A stretch of 38,563 nucleotides of DNA, taken from assembly GCF_016598475.1 (NCBI RefSeq), contig NZ_JAEMUX010000078.1, positions 1 through 38,563 on the forward strand, written 5' to 3'. Positions 17,285 through 25,844 of the stretch are shown in pieces. The notes beneath the pieces are model-generated. The model ran no database searches, was not told where the DNA came from, and saw only the letters and a program-made list of their open reading frames with translations. The position numbers were made by a program, and so were the translations under genes. Each line of letters starts with the position of its first letter. The first letter of the stretch is position 1. Origin of the DNA: Streptomyces adelaidensis (GTDB taxonomy: Bacteria > Actinomycetota > Actinomycetes > Streptomycetales > Streptomycetaceae).

Positions 17285-17800
17285 ATGCGACTCAAGCAAG
17301 CAGCCACGGCAGGCACCGCCGCCCTTGCGGCCCTGCTCCTCCTCACCGGCTGCGGCGAGGACGACCCAATGACGGACCTCGGGCTGCCCTCCGCATCGGA
17401 CATGGCATCCCTGGCCCACCTCATCAACGAGCACGCGGCCTGTCTCGACCTTGAGGCGGATCCCTCGGAAGTGGACTACATGCGGGAGGAGGCCAGGGAC
17501 CCCGCGTGGGGCATCAAGGAACGCGCCCACTGCGTGGACGACCACAACGACAGCATCACGTTGCTCCTCATCAACGACATGCAGAAGTTCCAGGAACAGA
17601 GCGCCAAGGGCGAGGATGAGTGGGACATCGGCCAGAACTTCGCCATCGCCGCGGAGAACGGCGAGACGATCCACCGGCTTGCCGCGAGCAAGATGATGAC
17701 TCTGTCCTGCGATCCGGACCTCACCGTGCCCAGCGGCTACAAGAAGATCGACGGACTCGCCGACGGATGCGTCATGACCGACTACCTCGCGGACTCCTGA
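17285..17800 (+). CDS. Lipoprotein of the array, member 3 (intact)
   Basis: 171 residues. The ATG at 17285 has GAGAAGAG just upstream. The signal peptide ends in lipobox LLTGC, so it is anchored on the outer face. The mature part holds DPAWGIKERAHC, LINDMQKFQE and a C-terminal CDPDL...DGCVMTDY block with two cysteines that could form a disulfide. Family unknown to me. Position between VirB4 and VirB6 suggests it works at the channel mouth, for example as an exclusion or self-protection lipoprotein, but this is a guess. Confidence 0.8.
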   Translation: MRLKQAATAGTAALAALLLLTGCGEDDPMTDLGLPSASDMASLAHLINEHAACLDLEADPSEVDYMREEARDPAWGIKERAHCVDDHNDSITLLLINDMQKFQEQSAKGEDEWDIGQNFAIAAENGETIHRLAASKMMTLSCDPDLTVPSGYKKIDGLADGCVMTDYLADS

Positions 17801-18059
17801 CGCCAGCATCGCGGGCGCCTTCCTGGCCTGCACCGGAGTCTCCACGTGTCCCAACGCGCTCGGGGCCCGCGGAGGACTTGATCAGCCCTCCGCACCCAAG
17901 CGGCACCATCAACACCACTGGCTCGGTAGGGGACAGCCCCTCTTCCAGGACGACCGACTGATCGAGAACTGCTACCCCAACTCCACAGTCCCGTCCGGCT
18001 ACCGCTCCCAGGACGAGCCGGTGGACGGCTGCGTACTGACCAACCAAGTATCCGAGTAG
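17801..18059 (+). pseudogene. Lipoprotein remnant, array member 4 (C-terminal fragment)
   Basis: The last about 45 codons (GQPLFQDDRLIENCYPN, PSGYRSQDE, VDGCVLTNQVSE) end at TAG 18057-18059 and match the C-terminal block of the intact members. Upstream sequence back to 17801 is scrambled, with no signal peptide or start. This is a second decayed duplicate. Confidence 0.65.
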
Positions 18060-18076
18060 GGCAAAGGACGAACAAC

Positions 18077-18667
18077 ATGCGACTCGAGCAAGCACTCGCG
18101 ATCGGCGCCACTCTCGTCGCGTTGACGTCAGTGACGGCGTGCGGCGGTGACGACGGCACCGAGGGGCGAAATGGCGGCAACGGGGGAGCGAACACCGCTG
18201 ACGCCACCGAGCAGGCGGACAAGAGCACGCTGCCCGAGGCGGCGGACATGGCGTCCATCGCACGCTTCGTCAAGCAATACACCTCCTGCGAGAGCCTCCG
18301 GACCGGCGACGACTACGACGCCAACCACACGGGATCGAACAACTCGTGGGGCACGGAAGAGTCCGCCGACCCGTCCTGGGGTATCAGGGAGCGTGCGGTC
18401 TGCACGGACGCCTCAGGTCACCCCATCACTCTGCTCTCCGTGCACGACATGAAGTCGTTTCAGAACTCCGCCAAGCAGGCTGGCTGGAGCTTCACGGTCG
18501 GCTCGGACTTCGCGCTCATCTTGGTCGGCGACGAGGCATACCAAGCCATTCAGCAGTCCGGCGTCAAGAAACTGATATGTGAACCCGACTTTGCGCCGCC
18601 GAGCGGCTTCACCAAGGAGCCAGCCGCCGTCGACGGCTGTGTGCTGAGCGACTACTTCCCCAGCTGA
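18077..18667 (+). CDS. Lipoprotein of the array, member 5 (intact)
   Basis: 196 residues. The ATG at 18077 has AAAGGA 9 bases upstream. Lipobox SVTAC, then a Gly/Asn/Thr linker, then the array domain: DPSWGIRERAVC, LSVHDMKSFQ, CEPDFAPPSGF and VDGCVLSDYF. It is about 25 residues longer than member 3 because of the linker. The cysteine spacing is preserved, which suggests the same folded domain. It lies 56 bases before the VirB6-like gene. Confidence 0.8.
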   Translation: MRLEQALAIGATLVALTSVTACGGDDGTEGRNGGNGGANTADATEQADKSTLPEAADMASIARFVKQYTSCESLRTGDDYDANHTGSNNSWGTEESADPSWGIRERAVCTDASGHPITLLSVHDMKSFQNSAKQAGWSFTVGSDFALILVGDEAYQAIQQSGVKKLICEPDFAPPSGFTKEPAAVDGCVLSDYFPS

Positions 18668-18723
18668 CTCGACGTTACCGCCACCGTCGCTCCCCGCTCT
18701 CGCGTCCTCCGAAGGAAATACAG

Positions 18724-20904
18724 ATGCTCTCGCCCACAGCACTGCGCCGAGACCTGGCCAAGGCCGGTACGGCAGTCCGCGCTGTCCTGTTCGTGGCGCT
18801 GACTTTGGCGGCCCTTACTTTGTCCATGCCGACTTCGGCGTACGCGGACTTCGCCTGTGACTTCACTGGGGACGAGAGCTACCAGCAGGACATGCCGGGT
18901 TCCAACGGTGAGTCCATGTTCGCCGCGGTCAACCAGTGGGAGAGGAACAAGAAAGAACAGTCGACGACCCTGACCGACACCACGGGTGCGGTCACAGGTG
19001 CGGTGGAGATGCCGGAAAACGCCGCCAAGTACACGATCTACGAACTGAACGGCATGCGCGGTCTCAACTGGTCCCAGACCTTCAAAGGGCGGGGCGATGC
19101 CTCCCAACCCAACGACGGTACATTCGACGGCAGCGGCGCTGATGACTGCTCCGTCATGACCTACGTCAACAACGGCATCGCGAACTCGATCTTCGACGGC
19201 ACGAAGATCTTCACGCGGGCAGCCATCTCCATCAAGGAATCAGCCTCCAACCCGAGCCCGTTCGCCGGTCTGTACACGGATCGGGACAACCTCGTGAAGG
19301 CATTGAAGGAGAACGTTCTGCAGCCAGCCGTCCCAGTCATGATCATTCTGGTCGGCATGTGGGTGTTCACCAAGTGGCGCAGCGGTGACATGCGCGAGGT
19401 GTGGGCGGGCGTCTCATGGTCGGTGCTCACGGTCATCGCCGTCATCGCGTTCCTGAGCGGCAAAACCTATGACACCGTGGTCAGCTCCGCCGACAACTAC
19501 ATCGCGCAGGCCAATTCGACTCTGACTTCGACGGTGCTTGGTGGCGCGTCCGGCACCATGCAATCTCCGTGCGATCTGGACGACGACTACAACGAAGGCC
19601 TGCGCATTTCCAGTTGTGCCATGTACGACACACTTGCCTTCCGGCCGTGGGCACTGGGACAGTTCGGCGACCCTGGCAAGAACTGTATTTTCAAGAAGGA
19701 AGGCGGCCGAATCGAGGGCGGCGTCTGCATACCCAAGGACGAGAACACCGAGTGCGAGTACGGCGCCGGTGCCCGCTGCGAGGATCTACGCGTCCGACAG
19801 CTCGTCGCACAGTCGTTGACCAACAAAGACGACACCGTGAAACCGGTCGACAAGAAAATGCTTCGGTGGGTTCCCATTCGCCGGGAAATAGCCGGCGGCT
19901 ACGACCAGGGTGACAAGGTCGACGACAAACACATCTATCCAGTCGCGTTCGACGACTGGGCAGGCAAGAACGCGAACAACCGGATCGGGCTGGCCTTCTA
20001 CTCCATCGTCGCCGCCCTCATCGTCGGCCTGATGGTTGTCGTCCTGAGCGGCCTGACTCTGCTGTGGCACGCGGTGACCCTGATCCTGGTCATCCTGCTC
20101 CCGCTCGTGGCGACGATTGGCATCCATCCCTCACAGCAGAAGCTGCTGAGGAGTTGGTTGGAGACCTTCATCCACAGCTTCGTACTCCGCGCGGGCTTCG
20201 GAGTCATCCTGACTGTACTGCTCGTCCTTTATCAGATGATCCTTCCAGCCAAGATCGCCCTTGGTACGCAGTTGCTGCTTCTCCTCTTGGTCACCATCGC
20301 CGTGGTGATGATGCTGAAGAAGCTCCTCGCCGGCAACTTCACCCCACAGGTCGCGGGCGGCGAGGACGCGCTCGGCATCCGCGACGGCGCGAACGCCGCT
20401 TTCGACAAGGTGGCCGCCGTGGCTCCCGGCCTCGCCGGCGGTGCGGCCCGGACCACCGGCCGTGTGGCAGGCAAGGCCGCCAAGGGAACCGCACGCATCG
20501 GAACCAAGACCACCATGGGAGGGGCCAAGGGCACAGCCTGGGCGGCGGACCAGCTCTTGTTCAAGGGCAAGTACCGGAACAAGATGCAGCGGAAGGGCTG
20601 GCTCGGCCAGTCACAACGGGAGCAGCGCAAGGTCGCGTACGCGGCGGCGGAGCCGGTCCTCAACCCGAACGCCACGGAGTCGCAGGGCGAGCCGAACTCG
20701 CAGCCGCCTTCCGCGCCCGCCCCTTCCCGTGGTGGCCGGGTGAGTGCCTCCCAGGGGCAACAGACCGCCCAGCCCACGAGGCAGCCCGAGCCCCAGGCAC
20801 CCGCGCAGCGCCCCCGGACTCCGGCCCCCGAGCCGACGCCCACGCCCCGCCCGCCCGCGCCCCCGGCCCCACGCGACCCGCGTACCCCTGACGGCCGCGT
20901 GTAA
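18724..20904 (+). CDS. VirB6/TrbL-like polytopic channel protein
   Basis: 726 residues. The ATG at 18724 has GAAGGAA 6 bases upstream. An N-terminal signal sequence (about 15-41), an outer domain (about 42-195), two spans (about 201-218 and 228-247), a second large Cys-rich outer loop (about 250-415), a cluster of spans (about 420-535), then a long cytoplasmic tail. The tail is Ala/Gly/Lys-rich (555-640) and then Pro-rich to the end. VirB6/TrbL/Orf15-type proteins form the inner-membrane pore. Position downstream of VirB4 and the multi-span core support the call. The Cys-rich loop is a possible docking site for the neighbouring lipoproteins. Confidence 0.82.
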   Translation: MLSPTALRRDLAKAGTAVRAVLFVALTLAALTLSMPTSAYADFACDFTGDESYQQDMPGSNGESMFAAVNQWERNKKEQSTTLTDTTGAVTGAVEMPENAAKYTIYELNGMRGLNWSQTFKGRGDASQPNDGTFDGSGADDCSVMTYVNNGIANSIFDGTKIFTRAAISIKESASNPSPFAGLYTDRDNLVKALKENVLQPAVPVMIILVGMWVFTKWRSGDMREVWAGVSWSVLTVIAVIAFLSGKTYDTVVSSADNYIAQANSTLTSTVLGGASGTMQSPCDLDDDYNEGLRISSCAMYDTLAFRPWALGQFGDPGKNCIFKKEGGRIEGGVCIPKDENTECEYGAGARCEDLRVRQLVAQSLTNKDDTVKPVDKKMLRWVPIRREIAGGYDQGDKVDDKHIYPVAFDDWAGKNANNRIGLAFYSIVAALIVGLMVVVLSGLTLLWHAVTLILVILLPLVATIGIHPSQQKLLRSWLETFIHSFVLRAGFGVILTVLLVLYQMILPAKIALGTQLLLLLLVTIAVVMMLKKLLAGNFTPQVAGGEDALGIRDGANAAFDKVAAVAPGLAGGAARTTGRVAGKAAKGTARIGTKTTMGGAKGTAWAADQLLFKGKYRNKMQRKGWLGQSQREQRKVAYAAAEPVLNPNATESQGEPNSQPPSAPAPSRGGRVSASQGQQTAQPTRQPEPQAPAQRPRTPAPEPTPTPRPPAPPAPRDPRTPDGRV

Positions 20905-20945
20905 CGGCTCCCGCTTCCGCACACCCCCTTCTCGAGGAGCCCCCG

Positions 20946-21575
20946 ATGCCTGCCCTGACCGCCGACCGCACCCCCGACCAGCTGGTCGGGGAAATGCAGC
21001 GGCTCACCGGCGTGGACTGGCCCACGGTGTGGGCGGGCGTCCCGGACGACGCGGTCAAGCGCGCCCACTGGTGCGCGGGCTTCGGCTGGCACCCCCTGTG
21101 GTTCCAGTCCGGCCTGCGGGTCCGCACCTCCCTGGGCGGCCGCCTGCACCTCGTCTCCCTCGGCCAGACCCTCCCTGTGACCCGGGCCGAGTACACGCTG
21201 TGGGCGGCACGGTCCCGGGATCTGTCCGAGAACGACCGGGTCAGGGATCTCTCCGAGGCCCGCTGGCAGGTCCACTTCAGCGCCCTGCGCGGCTACCTCG
21301 GAAACCCCACCCACCACAGCGCATGGGACAGCCCGGACTTCCCGGAACTGCCCGGCCCGCATCCATGGCCGGACGCACGCTGGCGCACGGAGCACCAGGA
21401 CCCCCACCGGGTGGCGGTGTGGCGCTTCCTGCCGCCGCACGCACCCCTCGTGGAGTTGCGGATGACGCTCGGCGCGGCCACCCGGAGCGGCCCGGTACCG
21501 GCCGATGCGAGGATCGTGCTCGCCTGCCACGATCCCGCCCACACGGACGCGGAGAGGCAGGCGCGGCACGGGTGA
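20946..21575 (+). CDS. Immunity-like protein, subfamily A, cassette 1
   Basis: 209 residues. The ATG at 20946 has GAGGAG 7 bases upstream. Shares the GVDWPTVWAGVP, WCAGFGWHP and AWDSPDFPE signatures with its four relatives. The first 16 residues are nearly identical to the gene at 23487, and the upstream ribosome-site region is also similar, which points to tandem duplication. No membrane span or signal. It is the first gene of a three-gene cassette with 21612 (subfamily B) and the CD38-like gene at 22217. It has no toxin of its own directly attached, so it may protect against other alleles or act as a chaperone. Confidence 0.7.
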   Translation: MPALTADRTPDQLVGEMQRLTGVDWPTVWAGVPDDAVKRAHWCAGFGWHPLWFQSGLRVRTSLGGRLHLVSLGQTLPVTRAEYTLWAARSRDLSENDRVRDLSEARWQVHFSALRGYLGNPTHHSAWDSPDFPELPGPHPWPDARWRTEHQDPHRVAVWRFLPPHAPLVELRMTLGAATRSGPVPADARIVLACHDPAHTDAERQARHG

Positions 21576-21611
21576 ACCGGAGCCGTCCGGAAGACGAGGA
21601 AGGCAACGACG

Positions 21612-22220
21612 ATGACGACCCTCAGGATCGACCGCAGCCCTGAGCAACTGGCCGAGGAACTCAGGGGCCTGGAGCACGTGGACTGGCCCGCGGTCTGGGC
21701 GGGTCCTCCGAACCCCGGTCAGGCGTTGGACGACTGGTGCGCGCTGTTCGGATGGAAGCCGACCTCGGCGGAGCGGGTGCTGACAGTACGCAGCGCCACG
21801 GGGCAGAGCTTCGTGCTAGACCCCGTGCGCGAGGCCGGCTGGGCTCCGATCAAACAACTCGGCTGGACCAGTTGGCAGGAGTCGGCCGACGATGTCTCCG
21901 AGAACGACGAGGTCCTCACGCAGGCATCTGAGAGGTGGGCCGCGTACCTGGCTGCCGCACGCCCTGTGCTCGGTGAACCCGCCTTCGCCGGGGCCTGGAA
22001 CGACCCCGCCTTCCCGGAACCGCCGCACGACCGGCACTGGCTCATGCCCCGCGACATCCGCCTGGAGGACATGGACCCCTATCGCATGGCTGTGTGGCGC
22101 GAGAACGGCCCGGAAGGGCGCATCACCGTGCTCACCGTCAGCCTGGGCGCCGCCCTGGAACCCGGCGAGCTTCGGCGCGTACTCATCAATGTCGACTGCT
22201 ATCCGCCGGAGGCCGTGTGA
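21612..22220 (+). CDS. Immunity-like protein, subfamily B, cassette 1
   Basis: 202 residues from the ATG at 21612 (GAGGAAGG upstream). Signatures HVDWPAVWAGPP, DWCALFGWKP and AWNDPAFPEP. The stop TGA at 22218-22220 overlaps the GTG start of the toxin gene, so the protein is made first, as expected for an immunity protein that must be present before its toxin. Soluble and Trp-rich. Closest by eye to 9230 and 24142, each also joined to a toxin by the same overlap. Confidence 0.7.
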   Translation: MTTLRIDRSPEQLAEELRGLEHVDWPAVWAGPPNPGQALDDWCALFGWKPTSAERVLTVRSATGQSFVLDPVREAGWAPIKQLGWTSWQESADDVSENDEVLTQASERWAAYLAAARPVLGEPAFAGAWNDPAFPEPPHDRHWLMPRDIRLEDMDPYRMAVWRENGPEGRITVLTVSLGAALEPGELRRVLINVDCYPPEAV

Positions 22221-23434
22221 TCCAGGTACACGTGTCGGACCAAGTCCTCGACGACGCCCGAGGCCGACAGCACACCGGCGAGGCCGCACCGACTTCTGAC
22301 GAGGTCAGGAGAATCTCAAAGCGGTTGCGTGCAGGCATGGCCCACCTTCCGGACAAGGAATACACAGAGCAACTCCGCAAGCGACTGAGGGACTTCGCTG
22401 CTGAGCAGGACATGGAACTGCCCACACCTGACACCCGATCGGCTTTCTGGTCCTACCGGTTGGAGGATCACCCGACAGTCGACGTGCAGGCTGGAGAACA
22501 GCTTCAGAGCATGCACATAGCGGCGGCATACACCGAGGCTCAGAACTCGATAGTCGATGACACCCTGCGGTATCTGGAGGGCACGCCCGGCGGAAAGGCG
22601 CTGGGTGAGCTCCACCTGTGGGATGCAAACGTCCAGAAGGCGCTGAAGCTGGACCGGGACACGGGCACGGCCCTTGCCTACGACGCCTGGGGTGCCCTCT
22701 CCCAGAGATACGCGGCTACGACCGAGACCGAAGCTCTCTTCTTCATGGCCGAGCTCAACCCGGGAACCGTCGCCTACCAGACGGAGTCCCGCCAGCTCCG
22801 CCAGGACGGCAAGCTCGACGTCATCAACTTCATGTATCCGCCGCCCATGGAAAAGTACGCGGATCTCGCCCCGGAAACACAGGAGTTGCTGGCCTCCCAG
22901 GCCGTACGCGCCCAGGTCCACACCTTCGGGTACGACGAGAACAACCCCAAGTACACGCCCCTGACCAAGGCTGGCCACCTCGACCTGGAGCAGCTGAAGT
23001 CGCTCCCCACCCCGGAGGCCCAGCGCGCCGCCGTCCTTGAGGTCTGCGCACGCGTGGCCGCTATGGACGGCCCCGCCCGTGCGGCCGACGTCGAGAAGTA
23101 CGTCGAGGAGATCAAGGTCCTGCGCCCGGACCACGAGGTGGCCCTGCCCAGCGCCCCGGATCTGACATGGGCGGCCGAGGCCCGCGAGAAGCCCCAACCC
23201 ATGGCCAGCACCCACGGCGTCTACCTGCCCGGCGTGGAGGTGAACGCCAAGGTGGCCGCCCAGCCGAGCAAACCGCTCGAAGCCGCGCCGCAGGCCGTCG
23301 CTGGCATGCACTTCCTGCCCGGAGTCACCGTGAAGCCCGTACCGGCGACCACAGCCCCGGCCCTCACCGAACCCGCTCCGACCCAAGCCCCGCCCGCCCC
23401 CGAGCGGGCCCACGGCACAGGCCTGGCGGAGTGA
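22217..23434 (+). CDS. CD38-like putative ADP-ribosyl cyclase / NAD glycohydrolase toxin, copy 2
   Basis: 405 residues from a GTG at 22217 inside the partner's stop. Core motifs: FWSY (W78), YLEGTPGG (E121; the Asp next to it in CD38 is Gly here), AWGALSQRYA (W158, S162) and YQTESRQL (E190). The W-E-W-E order and the Ser four residues after the second Trp match CD38, with similar spacing. A 70-residue helical N-terminus precedes the core. The tail holds two copies of an LPGV motif (YLPGVEV and FLPGVTVKPV), a Pro/Ala/Thr-rich linker and the end HGTGLAE. No signal peptide, so it would need a dedicated export route. It is the most divergent of the three in the core, so activity is least certain. 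Confidence 0.65.
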   Translation: MIQVHVSDQVLDDARGRQHTGEAAPTSDEVRRISKRLRAGMAHLPDKEYTEQLRKRLRDFAAEQDMELPTPDTRSAFWSYRLEDHPTVDVQAGEQLQSMHIAAAYTEAQNSIVDDTLRYLEGTPGGKALGELHLWDANVQKALKLDRDTGTALAYDAWGALSQRYAATTETEALFFMAELNPGTVAYQTESRQLRQDGKLDVINFMYPPPMEKYADLAPETQELLASQAVRAQVHTFGYDENNPKYTPLTKAGHLDLEQLKSLPTPEAQRAAVLEVCARVAAMDGPARAADVEKYVEEIKVLRPDHEVALPSAPDLTWAAEAREKPQPMASTHGVYLPGVEVNAKVAAQPSKPLEAAPQAVAGMHFLPGVTVKPVPATTAPALTEPAPTQAPPAPERAHGTGLAE

Positions 23435-23486
23435 GCAAGCCGCCGCCGACCACCTGCCGTATCTCTCCAGCCCGAGGAGTCACCCC

Positions 23487-24116
23487 ATGCCAGTCCTGAC
23501 CGCCGACCGCACCCCCGACCAACTGGTCGAGGAACTGGGGCGGCTCATCGGCCTGGACTGGCCCACCCTCTGGGCCGGAGTCCCGGAGGACGAGGAGAAA
23601 CTGGCGCCCTGGTGCGCCGGGTTCGGCTGGCGGCCGCTGTGGTTCGAGGCGGGCCAGTGGGTGCGTACGGCGCACGGCGGCCAGCTGTACCTGGCGTCGG
23701 TCGCACCCGGTCGGCCCGTCACCCGGGTGGAGCACGTCTTGTGGTCGGTCCGGTCCGGCTCGGCGGCGGAGAACGCAGCCGTGATGACCCTCGTCAGCCG
23801 CAAGTGGCCCTCCTACCTCGCCGCCGCGCAGGCCGTACTGAGCACGCCCGTCTGGTCAGGGGACTGGGACACCGACGGGTTCCCGGAGGCCCCCGGCCGC
23901 GCGTACTGGCGCGACGAAGGGTGGCGCCGGGAACACCGGGACCCGTACCGCCTCGCCGTGTGGTTCCCCCGTACGCCGGGGGCGCCCATGTGCGTACTCA
24001 GGGCGAACCTGTCGGCGGGTACGGCGGCCGGGTGGGGACCCGGCGGTGCGACGATCTCTCTCGCCTGCCACGGCCCCGCCGACCCCGAGGACGACGGCTC
24101 CGGCTGGCTGCTGTGA
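23487..24116 (+). CDS. Immunity-like protein, subfamily A, cassette 2
   Basis: 209 residues. The ATG at 23487 has GAGGAG 7 bases upstream. Close paralogue of 20946 (shared LTADRTPDQLVEE-type start, same length) with GLDWPTLWAGVP, WCAGFGWRP and a DGFPEA variant of the PDFPE motif. It opens the second three-gene cassette. Its last third is more diverged than the first, as in proteins under diversifying selection. Soluble. Confidence 0.7.
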   Translation: MPVLTADRTPDQLVEELGRLIGLDWPTLWAGVPEDEEKLAPWCAGFGWRPLWFEAGQWVRTAHGGQLYLASVAPGRPVTRVEHVLWSVRSGSAAENAAVMTLVSRKWPSYLAAAQAVLSTPVWSGDWDTDGFPEAPGRAYWRDEGWRREHRDPYRLAVWFPRTPGAPMCVLRANLSAGTAAGWGPGGATISLACHGPADPEDDGSGWLL

Positions 24117-24141
24117 CTACGAGGAACACGAGGTACTGATC

Positions 24142-24771
24142 ATGGGACTCTCAGCTTCGGGCCCGCAGGACCGGACCCCACAGGAACTGATCACCGAACT
24201 GCGCGGACTGACGGACGTGGACTGGCCGACGATCTGGTCCGGCCCGCCCTACCCCGGCAAGGGCCTGGACATGTGGTGCGCACAGTTCGACTGGGTTCCG
24301 ACGAGTTTCGAGCGGGTGCTCCAGGTCCGCACCGACACCGGCGGCCAGCTCACCCTCAACAATCTCGGCGGCAGCTGGGCCCCGGTGACCCACCTCAGCC
24401 ACTGGCTCTGGGGAGCGAGCGCCGAAGCCGTCGAGGACAACCCAGCGGTGCTGGCGGAAGCAGTCCGTGTCTGGCCCATGTACCTGACGGCCGCCTGCGC
24501 CGTACTGGGCGAGCCCACCTGGGAGGGTGCCTGGGACGCGGAGGATTTTCCCGAGAACCTCGGCGACTACGACACCGGATCGCACGAGTACCGGTTCGAG
24601 CAGCAGAACCCGCACCGGTTGGCCTACTGGATGCCCCGCGAGGCCACCAGGCCGTTGGTGATCCTCGAGATCTTCCTCAAGTTGGACACCGTCGGACCTG
24701 AGCCCCGACGAGGGGCCGTGAACATGTCCATCGAGTTCCACCCGCGCCCGGTCGAGATCGGAGAACTGTGA
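24142..24771 (+). CDS. Immunity-like protein, subfamily B, cassette 2
   Basis: 209 residues. I choose the ATG at 24142 because ACGAGG lies 8 bases upstream and the product then matches the length of its relatives. Signatures DVDWPTIWSGPP, MWCAQFDWVP and AWDAEDFPEN. Its stop overlaps the GTG of the third toxin gene (24768). The C-terminal third differs strongly from the other subfamily B members, which would fit allele-specific toxin recognition. Confidence 0.7.
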   Translation: MGLSASGPQDRTPQELITELRGLTDVDWPTIWSGPPYPGKGLDMWCAQFDWVPTSFERVLQVRTDTGGQLTLNNLGGSWAPVTHLSHWLWGASAEAVEDNPAVLAEAVRVWPMYLTAACAVLGEPTWEGAWDAEDFPENLGDYDTGSHEYRFEQQNPHRLAYWMPREATRPLVILEIFLKLDTVGPEPRRGAVNMSIEFHPRPVEIGEL

Positions 24772-25844
24772 GCCCACAGCCCATACCCCGGTACATCGAG
24801 CGACTCGCCCTCAAGCTCGCCAACCAGGAGGCCGAAGAGGCTCAGAAGGCGAACACACGGGATGGGTCACGGGCCATCGTCCGTCGTCTGACTGCCGAAG
24901 CCGAGGCCGGTGGCTTCGCGTCGGTCAGGGAATACATCGAGTCCGTGGCCAAAGACCGGGAAGGTGTCACGCCGCCGAAAGGCACCTCCCCCACCAGCGC
25001 CTTCTGGTCGCATGGCGTCCAGCACGACGACGCCCCGCTGAACTGGAGGGAGGAGCACTTCCTCGACAACCGGTATGTGGCCGAGGCCTGGGCCAGGACG
25101 CAGAACAAGAAGAATCCCGGCTCGGCGCAGACGCTCGAAACGACAGCCGGTGGCCGCAGGCTGAACGAGATGTACCTTTTCGAGAACGGGGTCCGTAAGG
25201 CACTCGGTGGCGACGAAGAGGGCTTCACGTACGAATGGGCCCGTGGCTGTTGGGCCAACATCTCCGAGAACTACGCCGCCGCGGCCCGCGGCCAGGTCGT
25301 CGTGTTCGCCGAGTCCGCGCACACGCGCTCGATCCTCTACAACCAGGAACTCCCCGCCCTTCACACGAACCCGTACGTCGGCGTGGACAACGTCAAGTTC
25401 GCCTATGCGCCGAGCAAGCAGTGGCCAGAGGCGTCGCGGAACGAGGTCGGCACCCATCAGATACGCGCGCAGGTACAGGTCGACGACCCGACCCTGCCGC
25501 ACTACGTCGACGTCGCCGCGTACGCGAAACAGGATCCTGTCGCGCGCAAGGAGTCACTGGCCGCCGAGTGCGCGTCGGTGACGGCCGACCGCAAGGAGAG
25601 GGCAGCCGCGAAGGCCGCAGCCACCCCCACCACGAACGAGGCGGAAGTTCCCGAAGCCGAAACGCCTGCCGTCGAATCATCGGCCCAACCCCCACAGCCG
25701 CCGACCCGCGTCCCTGTCTGGCAAGTCGGATTCAAACCCGTACCTGTCAAGAACGAGGCACGAGCCGCCACTTCGACCACCACCCCCACGGCTCCGCAGA
25801 TCCCGGACCTCGGAAAACAAGCCACAGGCACAGGGCTGGAATGA
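24768..25844 (+). CDS. CD38-like putative ADP-ribosyl cyclase / NAD glycohydrolase toxin, copy 3
   Basis: 358 residues from a GTG at 24768 within the partner's stop. Core motifs: FWSH (W80), TLETTAGG (E124), CWANISENYAAAA (W162, S166) and YNQELPAL (E194). The Trp, Glu, Trp+Ser and Glu positions match CD38's W125, E146, W189/S193 and E226 as I recall them. A helical N-terminus (1-70) precedes the core. The tail contains VGFKPVPV, then a Thr/Ala/Pro-rich linker and the end ATGTGLE, echoing copy 2. The stop overlaps the next start (ATGA). No signal or membrane span. Confidence 0.68.
   Translation: MSPQPIPRYIERLALKLANQEAEEAQKANTRDGSRAIVRRLTAEAEAGGFASVREYIESVAKDREGVTPPKGTSPTSAFWSHGVQHDDAPLNWREEHFLDNRYVAEAWARTQNKKNPGSAQTLETTAGGRRLNEMYLFENGVRKALGGDEEGFTYEWARGCWANISENYAAAARGQVVVFAESAHTRSILYNQELPALHTNPYVGVDNVKFAYAPSKQWPEASRNEVGTHQIRAQVQVDDPTLPHYVDVAAYAKQDPVARKESLAAECASVTADRKERAAAKAAATPTTNEAEVPEAETPAVESSAQPPQPPTRVPVWQVGFKPVPVKNEARAATSTTTPTAPQIPDLGKQATGTGLE

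Noticed and set aside
20232..21677. Minus-strand open frame across the VirB6-like end and the first immunity-like gene
   Set aside because: Spans two real genes in the opposite direction. Arg/Gly-rich low-information translation.
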